The notes under the pieces were generated by a model, which was given only the letters and a program-made list of their open reading frames with translations, was not told the DNA's origin and did no database searches. From Heligmosomoides polygyrus polygyrus (Eukaryota > Nematoda > Chromadorea > Rhabditida > Heligmosomidae), in the NCBI GenBank assembly GCA_947396885.1, contig OX377205.1, positions 57,446,969 to 57,510,968 on the forward strand: 64,000 nucleotides of DNA. The letters are read 5' to 3'. This document shows positions 10,936 to 20,537 of this stretch, piece by piece (positions within the stretch are counted from its first letter, which is position 1; the number at the start of each line of letters is the position of its first letter). The position numbers and the translations under genes were made by a program.

Positions 10936-12750
10936 CAGACTTTAAGCTGGACAACAGCTGGACGACAGGAAGGTCACCTATGTTTCCTGGATAAGGAATG
11001 CACACGAAGAGTGGTCCCACGGTCATGTCGAAGAAAATTCTTTGACGATGCACACTCAGCACTGTTAGCAAGACATTTCGGTCCTAGAAAGGTGCTTCGC
11101 ACCCTATCCAAAAGGATGTTCTGGGAAAATATGGCACGAGATATTAAGCTGTGGAGTGAGGAGTGCAAGAAGTGCATGCTGTTCAATGCGCAGCCTAAGA
11201 TGACACCTCCACTAAAGCCTATAATCACTTCGGAGCCATATGAAGTTATTGGTATCGACATCTTGGAAATAGGACCTACTTCAAACGGGAATAGATACAT
11301 CTTAACCGTTATTGACAATTTCACAAAGTACGGAGCTGCGTACCCCATCGCGACAAAGGCAGCCGAAGTCGTGGCACGCACTTTGTTTGAGCGATGGATC
11401 GCGGACGGGTGTCGTATCCCAAAACGGATTCTCTCTGACCAAGGTGGAGAATTCGACAATAAGCTAATGACAGAACTCACTGCTACGATGGGCATAGAGC
11501 AGATTTTCACGAAAGGATACAACCCGCGAGAGAATGGTATTACTGAGAGGTTCAATAGGACTGTCATCAGGATGCTACGGAAGAAGGTGGAAATCCCACT
11601 AGAATGGGACAGAATGTTACCTCGTTGTATGGTGGCATACAACACCACATCCCATGAAGCGACAGCGGACTCTCCATTCTTTCTCTTGCACGGGTTTGAT
11701 GCCAAAGTGCCTTGGCAAACCATGCCTGACCGTGAAATCACTCTGTATATGGTCGATTTGGACGACTACGCCCACGAGCTCGTTAGTGGCCTAAAGCTGG
11801 CGCGTCAAAAAGCTCGCGAACGCAACGACCAAGCGCGGACCACGATGAAAAAGAGCTACGATAGTAGATTTAAAGTGGTAGAAAAACCTTTGAAGGAAGG
11901 CGATCGCGTCTATATGCGAGTACCAACGGAAAAGGGGAAGGCTTCCCACCAGAAGCTTACAAATGAGTGGACAGGCCCATTCCGGGTTGTTAAGGTTAGC
12001 GATAATAGCGCGACGATAACCCACATAGATGGCAACCAAGACCCGCTCTGTGTTCCCTTCGATGAACTCCGGAAGCTGCCAATAGGAGTAGATAGCGAAC
12101 CTGTTACTACCGTTAGGCGTAGAGCTAAGAGGGGCAGACCCAAAAAGGCAGATAAGCGCGTGTCGGTAAATCGGATCGATTTCAGGGTCGAGATCGGAGA
12201 TCCAAGGGAGGATCCCCTGCATCTGTTCTTCCCGTGTCAGTGTGGCACGTTCAACACTCGTGCTCAAGTCGGACTACCGGGTTTGCGGTCGGATCTGGCT
12301 CGTTCCAAGCCGGTTCGAAACATGATTGAGTTGGCCAACGTGGCCTCAACTGCCCTTCATCCACACTGGGGCGACGACCGCAAGGAAGCAGAGCTCAACA
12401 AGGAGTCGAGATACTTGACGATACATGGTCTCGCGACGGCAATCCAGGCACATAGCAAGTTTTGCTATACGTTCGCCTCCGCCCTGAAAGAGCACGAGGA
12501 CAAGGAGCTGGTGCACCCCGATTTATTCCCGACGAGCCCCGGCTACGACATCGAGATGTATTATAGGATGGCGATGGCTCGTCGCTCGCAGAACACATCA
12601 CAGGCACCGGATTACATGCCAGGGAATCCGATAATGATCGCCTTGCCAAAGCACTTCGGTAGAGTGCTAACGGATGTCTTTGAGCCGGCTACTGTGAAGT
12701 TCTTGGAATATTCGCATTTCGGTGATCTAGCAGACCAACTACAAAAGCAG
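10936..12750 (+). CDS. Integrase of element 1
   Basis: The longest clean stretch is 11,011-12,831. It shows the HHCC zinc-binding N-terminus (FDDAHSALLARHF and EECKKC), then a core with catalytic residues in IGIDILEIG, LSDQGGEF and GITERFNR. The last two acidic residues are separated by 35 residues, so this is a D,D35E core. A GPF motif in the GPY/F module follows (EWTGPFRVV). At 12,130-12,147 there is an AT-hook-like RGRPKK. After that the frame continues about 200 residues beyond the usual end of integrase, with no motif I know. The frame is lost near 12,745, where the same protein seems to continue in the next frame. Integrase inserts the DNA copy into the host genome. Confidence 0.85.
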
Positions 12751-13343
12751 TGCATTTCGTCCGTTTTGTATGGGTATGGCCCAATGAGGTCCAGATCACC
12801 CAGCACATGCTGTCGGTGCAGCAGGCAGTAGAGCGCCATCTCCAATGCGGAGGGACTATGGAGCTGTTCCCGCCCCCGTTCGAGCTCTCACGGGAAAAGG
12901 AATGGCGACACATCGGGCGGGTGTGTCGCGAGATGGCAACTTTCCTGTCGGGTCCAGCTAGAGGATTCGACGCAAGAATCGTGGACTTCTACAGCACGAT
13001 CGGAGACGACGTTCCGATCAAGCACCCGGCCATAAGCCTCGGCGTATGCCCCAGGAAAGGCGAAGACCGCCTCATGGCGTGGCAATGTCAAATATTCTTG
13101 AATCAGCTTGCCCATACTGCTTCCAGTATCCTGATGCTGCCGACGTTCGAACTTGCGCAGAGGAAGCCAGTAAAGCAGCCACAGTCTGACCGCCCATCTC
13201 CGACTGCAAATGTCCCGGCAGTTGAAAAACAGAAGACGAAACGCCGAAGTTTTGATGCATTCTACGTTAAGGATGCCAAGAAAAAGCGCCTCGAACAGGC
13301 GCATCTTATGAAGCAGACGGGACGCCCTCGGGGCAAACAATAA
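12750..13343 (+). CDS. C-terminal extension of element 1 polyprotein, unknown
   Basis: This 197-codon frame lies between integrase and the right LTR and looks like the continuation of the integrase reading after a one-base shift near 12,745. Together with the end of the previous frame it makes roughly 400 residues past the AT-hook. It is rich in Trp, Phe and Leu in its first two thirds and strongly basic at the end (KKKRLEQ, GRPRGK). I see no signal peptide, membrane segment or cysteine pattern, so it does not look like an envelope protein. Its position is that of an env or accessory gene. The second Ty3-type element at 56,500 has no such domain, only a short repetitive tail. Confidence 0.6.
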   Translation: MHFVRFVWVWPNEVQITQHMLSVQQAVERHLQCGGTMELFPPPFELSREKEWRHIGRVCREMATFLSGPARGFDARIVDFYSTIGDDVPIKHPAISLGVCPRKGEDRLMAWQCQIFLNQLAHTASSILMLPTFELAQRKPVKQPQSDRPSPTANVPAVEKQKTKRRSFDAFYVKDAKKKRLEQAHLMKQTGRPRGKQ

Positions 13344-13368
13344 CAAGACGTCGGAGCCGTCTTCCCCC

Positions 13369-13378
13369 AGAAGGGGCG
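13369..13378 (+). promoter_or_regulatory. Polypurine tract of element 1
   Basis: AGAAGGGGCG lies directly before the TG of the right LTR. It would serve as the plus-strand primer. A similar AGAAGGGGGCG is present about 55 bp upstream of the right LTR of element 2. Confidence 0.55.
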
Positions 13379-13739
13379 TGTAAAGAATGTACATATGTTG
13401 TGCTTGTGTTCTGTTCTGAGTTCGGTTACTCACTACAAGTCCCGTCAAATTGCTTCCACCCATGGCGGTCCGAATCCGATCGGTAGATCGATCCGTCGAT
13501 ACCAAGCCCGCGCCACGATGATCTGCGGCCTGGCGATTGGTCGCTCGTGGCGGGTGGGCTTCGCCCGGCAGCCGGGAGCCCACCAAGACAGTCTTGCTTG
13601 CTTCGACCGAGAGCGGTCGAACGTCTCCTGCCGCCCGCCGCCAACGACACCGCGTCCGATTCCGAGCCCGTCTTCCTCCTGCCGCCCGGACTGCATCGAC
13701 CAGGTAGGGACGACAACTAGGCTCATCCGAGCCATTACA
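13379..13739 (+). repeat. 3' LTR of element 1
   Basis: The LTR is 361 bp, starts TGTAAAGAATG, ends CATTACA, and is collinear with 5,810-6,173. Confidence 0.9.
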
Positions 13740-13900
13740 CACATGTGTAATGCTAGGCATGGAGGATTTCGCGCGCCACCGCCAACGCACGCCTATATGA
13801 TACGGTGATTACATGTGAACTGGTCTCCGACGAATTCCGTCAGGCGCGAGGCGGCGAGAGTCAGATGAGCAGAGTAAGCGCATGGCAGAGTCCGGCCTTT

Positions 13901-13975
13901 TCTGTGCTCTCCTCCGCTGTCGCAGAGGAGAGCACAGATTGGGCTAGGGAAGGAACTCCGGGGTGTGGCGAGCAG
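13901..13975 (-). repeat. Hairpin repeat, copy 1
   Basis: A strong stem (TCTGTGCTCTCCTC paired with GAGGAGAGCACAGA) is followed by GGGCTAGGGAAGGAACTCC. The same stem and flank recur at 25,434-25,500 and 39,201-39,270. The flank also recurs in the array at 5,250-5,768. Confidence 0.75.
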
Positions 13976-14049
13976 GGAGGCGTGGAGTGCGCGAGACGAC
14001 ACGACGAAAAACCGCGCGCCGCCTCGGCACCATGCCAAACGGACCAGTT

Positions 14050-14560
14050 CTCCGGCAACGATGATACGGTAACCATTCGGAGGTGTCTTCGCCAGAATCG
14101 TGCTTGTCGGGTGAGACGTCCTTTGTGCAATCGCAGAACAAGGATAGGGAAGGGACACCAGGGTGTGTGCCATACAAGCTGCTCGTATGGAGACTGCTTT
14201 CGTCGCTCAGGGGGAGTCCGCGGCTGGGTTCTGCGCTCTTCGAGCGGCAAAGCGCATACGGCTGAAACAATGCGCAAAAAACGCGCAATGTTGTGTAGAC
14301 TTCGAAACCTCTTAGATCTCAGATAGACAGATGAAATGCAAGGATGCCACAACGCAAGAGAACCGAACCCCCGGCATCCCTCGTATGAAGTAACCCCACT
14401 GTACACTGAACCGCGACCCACTTGCCGGCGGTGCCATCGCGGGCGCACAAGACTTCGATCGAACGTGGCAACTTGGACGCCGACGCGCGATCTCTAAGCT
14501 AGGAGGGCGCAGACAGCAAAAGTCTCGGCGCGACCCGCACTGCGGTTACAGTGAGCTGGC
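14050..14560 (-). repeat. SINE-B composite repeat, inverted and permuted
   Basis: Read on the minus strand the blocks come as Y (about 14,560-14,300, tRNA-like with GGTTCGGTTCT), Z (14,290-14,135) and X (14,130-14,050). The plus-strand copy at 3,500-3,910 has them as X, Y, Z. The two copies sit on either side of LTR element 1 in opposite orientation. Confidence 0.6.
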
Positions 14561-14702
14561 CCTTATATCCGTAGTTTATAATTGTTTGACCTTGATGATA
14601 GTACAGGTAGGAAAAGCTTCTGAACCGATGCTATTCCCCTTCCGTCCCATCATGACCCCATGATGCGTTTTCCTCTACTACTAACCCGCGCTACACTCGC
14701 CG

Positions 14703-14800
14703 TTAAACGCACACAAGCAAAAAACTGCGGACGAGTTGTTCGGTGATGACTGTGCGGCGCCGTGACAACTCGTCCGCAGTTTTTTGTTGTGTGCCTTTAA
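14703..14800. mobile_element. TTAA-bounded hairpin MITE
   Basis: This 98-bp element has arms of about 36 bp around AAAAAACTGCGGACGAGTTGT. It begins with TTAA at 14,703 and ends with TTAA at 14,797-14,800, the target site expected for piggyBac-type elements. Related sequences beginning at a TTAA are at 25,986 and, inverted, at 51,019. Confidence 0.65.
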
Positions 14801-15829
14801 TGAGGTGTGTGCTACTTAATGTTTTCAAGAACCTAAATGTCAGTAGTGAACAGGAACCGAAAACGCACTTCTTTGAATACGCGACTTTCGCTTGTCCATT
14901 GAGAATGGCTGTGTCGAACAATACTCCAATCCGTCGTCGAACTTGGCAAGCAGAGCGGTGAGGTAGATTATAACCTGTAATCAAGTCCTAAACATTTAAA
15001 TAGCTAATGAGGTAACACGACAATAACAGCCGTTCTTACACATTTTTGGCCAAAATGCAGTATGCTTGTTGAAGGATTTACGCTCATTGTTGTCAGCAAA
15101 CATGCTCTGAAATACGTAATCTAAGAAAATGACGTCAGCCGCCGCAGAAATATGAGTAGTAATAATGTTACAAACTGAATAGCCTGGAACGCCGGCGTAA
15201 TTTGCTGCTTTGTCGTAGTCCAGACTATACTTTTCAGCAAACCTGAAGGCAAACACTGAACTTGGCAAATGGGTACTTCCTTATAACATAAGATTGAAGG
15301 CAATCAATCAACGTTGGCATGCTCCACGTATTGAGACCTCCACACGAGAGACCGTGAAAGCACACTGACGAGGGGTGAGTCCGTGTGACCCACTGCTTAG
15401 GCTTGGGATAAATCCTATGGACAGGTCGTGTCTTCTCCCTTGATGACAAGCCCAGCACGGTTAAGGAACCAGGAAAAAGGTCGGTTTGCTCTAGTCAGAT
15501 ACTATACTATATGATAACGCGCTAAGAGCTATCAGTCTGCGCCACTGCATAAATTCATATAAGAAGAAATATATAAGAAGAAATCGGCGGAAAATCCAGG
15601 AAGTTAGTGGTAAAACACCGAAAAATATCCAGAATTAACTGATCTAGGTGAGAGTTGCGTTATTATGATGGCGGACGTGAGGGTTTCTCTGTATAGGGGT
15701 TTCGACCAGACAATCGGTATTATCGGTCTTTGAGAGGTGGTATCGGTTTTCTGTCAGAACACAGCTCCCACCGATCGAGATGGGAGCTCTATTCTATTTC
15801 CGCCAGAACTGTCGGCTCACCCCTTCATC
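14801..15829. other. No recognisable gene
   Basis: Short open frames occur on both strands without motif support. I see no repeat shared with the rest of the window. Confidence 0.35.
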
Positions 15830-16740
15830 CTACTCCAAGAGCGTTTATCTTCCACTTCATGACGAAAGCCCTCCATAAGTGTGTTTGGCGTGACCTCGCA
15901 TGATAGAGTAATACAGACACAGATTTACAGACACAGAAAAGTTTCGATTTCTTTTGATTTTGCTGATGTGGTGATACAGTAGTGATACATGACATTTTTA
16001 CATGAATCACATCTATCATCTATCGTCCCATTGATCACCCAGTTGTTCAAGCAGGCACCAGTAGCGTTTCCATACGTTCGTGCGCGTGTCGGATTGCTCC
16101 AATGGGTCATTTTTGCTCGAGGGATAGGGACACGAAGAGCGTCATAGCGGTCGTTCAGGGCTTTCACGAAGAAGTCCGACCAACGCGTTGGTGGGCGTCC
16201 TGGTGTTCTCTTGATATTCCGCAGAATCCAGTCGGTGATGGTTCTCATCAAGCGGGTATCTGCGAATTGCATTACGTGGCCGACCCACCTAATTTTCGAC
16301 CACTTGGCCCATGCGACAGCGTCTCTGATCTTCGAACGTCGGCGAAGCTCGGAACTCAGGAGGCTTTCTCTCACTTGTGTGAGTCGTGTCACTCCGAGCA
16401 TCGTCCTCTCGATTCCCGCTGCGAGACGCTGATTGGGTGTTCATCCTGCTTTCGTATAGCCCCGGCCTGAGGGGTGTGTTAGGGCAGGAAGAACAGTGGA
16501 GTCAAATAGGTGGGCATGGAGTCGGACGTTCTTCGTCTTCTTCGACGCTCTTGAAAGCTCCCCAAGCTGCTCGTTTCCTCCTGCTCAGTTCTGGTGCTAG
16601 GTCGTTGTCCATGTTGACTTCGCGACCCAGATACACATAGCTGGAGCATTCGGAGATGTTCATTCCGTTGAGTGAGAATGGGCATCAGAAACCTGTCCGT
16701 TCCTCATGAACATCGTCTTCGTAAGATTTAGATGCAGTAC
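15830..16740 (-). pseudogene. RTE-type LINE fragment, C-terminal end of RT
   Basis: The minus strand encodes the C-terminal part of an endonuclease-reverse transcriptase LINE, spread over three frames. From right to left it reads a segment starting LTKTMFMRNG, then SSYVYLGREV, then SKIRWVGHVM and RTPGRPPTRWSDFF, a run conserved at the end of many RTE-like proteins. The catalytic palm and endonuclease are absent. The 5' truncation near 16,740 is typical of LINE insertion. It is a different lineage from the element at 19,390-23,180, whose equivalent segment reads RPRGRPKQRWSDT. It carries stops and cannot be functional. Confidence 0.8.
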
Positions 16741-16814
16741 AACGTAGAATTATTGAAGGTTCTGAGAAAACATTATTTTATAACTTGTTAAATTCCGTTC
16801 GACCTGAGAGGATT

Positions 16815-17060
16815 GCCAGCTTAAAAAAGACGATACTGGAAACTCGGCGATGCTCGGGCTCAGCAAGGGCCTGCCCGGCCCGACTCGCCGCCGAGTACTA
16901 CCAAACCTTCCATACCTCCGGGGTCGGTGAGTTGTTAACGAACTTGTCTGGGAAGGATAAGGCGCTGACTTGTTCATCGGCTGGCCAAATTCGCAGTCAA
17001 ATCATCTCTAAGACATCCCGTAGAAGTAGAATGCCTCGCGCATCCCAATAAAGACCGAAT
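16815..17060 (+). repeat. SINE-A copy
   Basis: It shares TCCGGGGTCGGTGA, CTTGTCTGGGAAGGATAA and GACATCCCGTAGAAG with the copies at 37,135 and 39,885. The tRNA-like head is degraded. It ends in a TTTATCATTTATCC tail. Confidence 0.7.
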
Positions 17061-17944
17061 AACCCCGTCCTTTATCATTTATCCTTTACTGAACTATTGC
17101 TCACCATACTGATAAACTTGATGCAGACTGATAGCATTTATTGAAATTGCTTTACTTGCAAACTTCTTTATCTTTGAGTCGCTTGCCTAACACAAAACGA
17201 TGAGGGACGTCGTTGTTGAGTTCCTATTCAGGATACGGGACACATTTTACTTCTAAGTGTCGTTGCGGAAGCATTTTGAATGCGCACCACGATGTTAGAC
17301 AGTCGGATTCTCGATTCATTTTTCATAAAACATTTGGAAAACCTCTAGCTCTCCATGCTTGCGACTACGTCGTAGCAATCATCTGCGTGTTTCTGAAGCG
17401 TCTCAACAACAATTACCGGCTGAGAAAATCAAGTTTCCGTCGGAAATGCCTTCCGGATGTTTCGCAGCTGCAAGTCATACAATCCTGCATCTAATTGGCT
17501 CCAAAGGCGGTTGCTTTAGCAATAGATAATTCTCACTATTTAGACACAATTTTCAAAGTAGACAGATTCCAATCTCAGGTCGTGAAAGTTAAAGACTTGG
17601 AGACTTTCATTTAACTTTGATAACAATTGCAAACTTGTGACAGTACATTCCCGGAAGGCGCTCAATATGTCTGTTATACCTATTTAAACTTCGATCAAAT
17701 TAAGAATTATGTATACATATATACATATATATATATATGTGCTGTATATGTATACATATAAATAAATATATTTATAATGGGAATAAGACGAGAGGATAAA
17801 ATCAATAGCCTAAAAGGGCAAACATGTTTATAAATATAGGAAAGTAAAAAAATTGAAATAGGATAAGACGAAAAATGTCGACGCCAGTCAGTTCCTCTGT
17901 GGTGGGATGCGCTACGCATTTTAATTTAGCAGGATATCGTGTAG
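17061..17944. other. No recognisable gene; TA-rich microsatellite
   Basis: A run of alternating TA and TATACA units occupies about 17,708-17,775. The remainder is anonymous. Confidence 0.4.
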
Positions 17945-18135
17945 AAATTTCAATACATATTCAACCTGTACAATGACTTGCGGTGGCCAGCTGATGAACA
18001 AGTCAGTCACTTGCCCTTTCCAGAAAAGTCTGGTATCAATTCACCGACCTCGGAATGATGGAAAGCTTGGTTGGCCTGGGCGGGAACCTGGTATCGCGTG
18101 CACATGACAGCCGGCGCCTCCTCCGACTTCGCCCC
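17945..18135 (-). repeat. SINE-A copy
   Basis: This is the reverse complement of the family seen at 37,135-37,400, including GGTATCGCGTGCAC and the CCGACCTCGGAATGATGG block. Confidence 0.65.
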
Positions 18136-19389
18136 AAAAGTGGTTTAATTGTAGCAAAATGCAGGAAAGTGTGATATAGAATGTACAAGGATGAGAAGTC
18201 TACGGAACACCATTTGGAAGCTGTTCTGGCAGCAGTAAACAACTCGAGCTCAAACTCCACTACGCACTTCATCTAAACAGCGTTCCGTCATACCACTGTG
18301 GAGACTCACGCCCACTTAGGTGACCAGTTTTCTATTTCCTGCACGTCTTCGGTCGTCATTCGGTGTCTCCTCGTCATCATCGCTCCGTTACTACGCGTTT
18401 GCAAAGCGCCTTGCTCGCAGCTCCGCCTGTTCGGAGTGATACCTTGGTGCCATTGGCTCATCGTTTCCTCCGGCTGTAGCTGATTCCAGATGTTTTACAG
18501 TTTCCCAATGTATATCTGCATGATTTTTTGCAGCATTCTAGTAGTAACTGTGTTCGAAGACCGTCTCCACACTTCTTTCTAACGCAGCATCTTGGAAGAA
18601 TCCTACTTGCTCAAGCAGCTTGGGCCGATGTTAGGGAATGTTAAGCCCTCAGATACATTTTGGACTTCTAAATGGATATACCACGCTAAACTTCCTTCAT
18701 TCGTGTTTATTACAGCTAACTTCTATGGGTTTTAATAGACAATTGCGATGTTTAGAGGCTCTCTTTACCGCGATTGCAATCGGAAAGGACCATCCTGTTT
18801 CTATTACATAACGTAGTAACTTAAGAGGAGGGAAATAGTAATTGTCCAAGACGTTGTAGAACAGCGAGTGATTCAGTGGAATGTTAAAATTCCTATTTGT
18901 GGCGTTCTGCAATAGTCGAAAGGTACTGGGTGGCCTTATTCCATTGCCATTGCTCTTCGTTCTTGGCCATTCGTCCTTTTATTCAATTTCTTTGCTCTAA
19001 TGTCGTAAATCACAAAGTTTTTAGTCGAATACAATCCATCGGATGACTCTGTCTTAAATCTGCCATAACCCAAAAAAGAATGCACATTAGGGGCCACAAT
19101 TTTCGTCCCAGTTTGCACCCTGCAACCGGATGGGAATCGTCATTTCATTCAGCTCATCTCTGGTGGCGATGTCCGTTCCTCCGCCACTGGAAACTGCTTG
19201 CTTTTGCGAGCCGAGCCAAACACGGACATTCGAATGCAGGCGACAGGCCCTAGTGACAGGCCGGCCTACGAACATTTGTGTCACATCATTTGGATGATGA
19301 CGTTCAAGAGGTTTCGAGATAATGCTACGGCGTCCGCGGGAGCCGACGCGCACTCGCAAAGCCCGGCGAATGTGAAAAGTATGCGAGGG
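18136..19389. other. No recognisable gene
   Basis: There are only short frames without motifs. The part next to 19,390 may be the untranslated leader of the LINE that follows, but nothing in it proves this. Confidence 0.35.
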
Positions 19390-19403
19390 TCCCTGATGCG
19401 AGG

Positions 19404-20481
19404 ATGGCATCGGGGGCAACTGAGTTAGTCCGAAAGTCCCACAACGTAGGCAAGACCCGCGTAACAACGTTGAATGTGGGTACGTTGACGGGCCGCTCGT
19501 GCGAGTTGGTTGAAGCACTGGAGCGAAGAAAGATAGATTTCTGTGCGGTGCAGGAGACGAAGTGGTCCTGCAAGTGCAAGTCGAGGGCCGCGGCTTCAAG
19601 GCCGTTCTGTGCGGCAGTCCCAGGACCACCAGCGGTGTCGGTATGATCGTCTCCGAGCGTTTCCGTGACGCGATTGCAAACGTAGAACGTTTCGATGACC
19701 GCTTGATGAAGATTGTTGTCGCCGTAGAGGAGCGACAGCGACGATGCCATTCTTTTCTGCGTATGCTCCGCAGATAGGCTGTTCCGAGCAAACCAAGGAC
19801 GAGTTCTGGTCCCTGCTTGATGAGAAAATGGCGGAAGTGCCGTCAGAAGATATGATTGTTGTGGCAGGTGACCTTAATGGTCACACAGGAGCAACGAAAG
19901 ACGGCTACAGCTGTCATGGTGGTTTTGGCTATGGCTCACGCAACGCCGGTGGTGAACGTATACTTGAGTATGCAGACTCACATGACCTCACCATCGTGAA
20001 TACCAAATTTCGAAAGCGTGACTCCCACCTTATCTCGTTTTATAAGGGGAACGCTAAAACGCAGATTGACTATGTCCTTGTTAGGCGTCGCGACCAAGGC
20101 CTTGTCACAGACGCGAAGACCGTGCCGTATGAGACGGTTGCCACGCAACACCGTCCACTGATCTGCTCGCTGAAGATCACACCTTCGAGGTGTAAACATG
20201 CCGAGCGATGCGGATCCGCTAGAATCAAATGGTGGCGACTGAAAGAGAAGGAAGCGGCAGTTATTTCTCGCATTCGGTTGCCGACGGTGACAACTGTCGA
20301 CGAAACCTGGAAGAATGCTAACGATGCGATAACTCGGGCTGCACGCCTCGAACTCTGCACAACGAAGCCTGGACGACGCTGGGTCGACAAGCAAGCATGG
20401 CTGTGGACTGATGATGTCAGAGAGAAAGTGCGAGAAAAGAAACGGCTCTATCACGTATTCATCAGTGATAAAAGTCGATAA
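19404..20481 (+). pseudogene. AP-like endonuclease domain of RTE LINE
   Basis: Three frames are needed to read the domain. The first gives LNVGTLTGRS and VQETKW, the latter with the conserved Glu. The second gives GFKAVLCGS with TTSGVGMIVS. The third (from 19,744) gives SAYAPQIGCS, GDLNGHTG with catalytic Asp and Asn, a QIDYVL motif and QHRPLI with the conserved His. This is the order found in LINE endonucleases of the exonuclease-endonuclease-phosphatase superfamily, which nick target DNA to prime reverse transcription. Frameshifts near 19,570 and 19,740 and the change of frame into RT at about 20,480 make the copy inactive. Confidence 0.85.
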
Positions 20482-20537
20482 TTGGCGGAATTATCGAGAG
20501 GCGAAGAAAGCGGCAAAGAAGGCAGTGGCCGCTGCTA

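Larger units (their letters stand above)
5810..13739 (+). mobile_element. Ty3-type LTR retrotransposon (element 1)
   Basis: A complete element bounded by two direct LTRs, with gag, protease, reverse transcriptase, RNase H and integrase in Ty3 order, followed by an unusually long C-terminal extension. LTRs begin TG and end CA. Flanking bases (TCGCA before, CACAT after) do not form an exact target-site duplication. The coding part carries several stops and frameshifts, and the LTRs differ at roughly a dozen places by eye, so the copy is not recent and not autonomous. Confidence 0.9.

Noticed and set aside
12750..13343. Envelope gene of element 1
   Set aside because: The position fits, but there is no signal peptide, membrane segment or cysteine pattern, and the frame appears continuous with integrase after one shift.
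19087..19791. 234-codon minus-strand open frame
   Set aside because: It lies opposite the LINE endonuclease region and shows no motif. The plus-strand domains account for the sequence.
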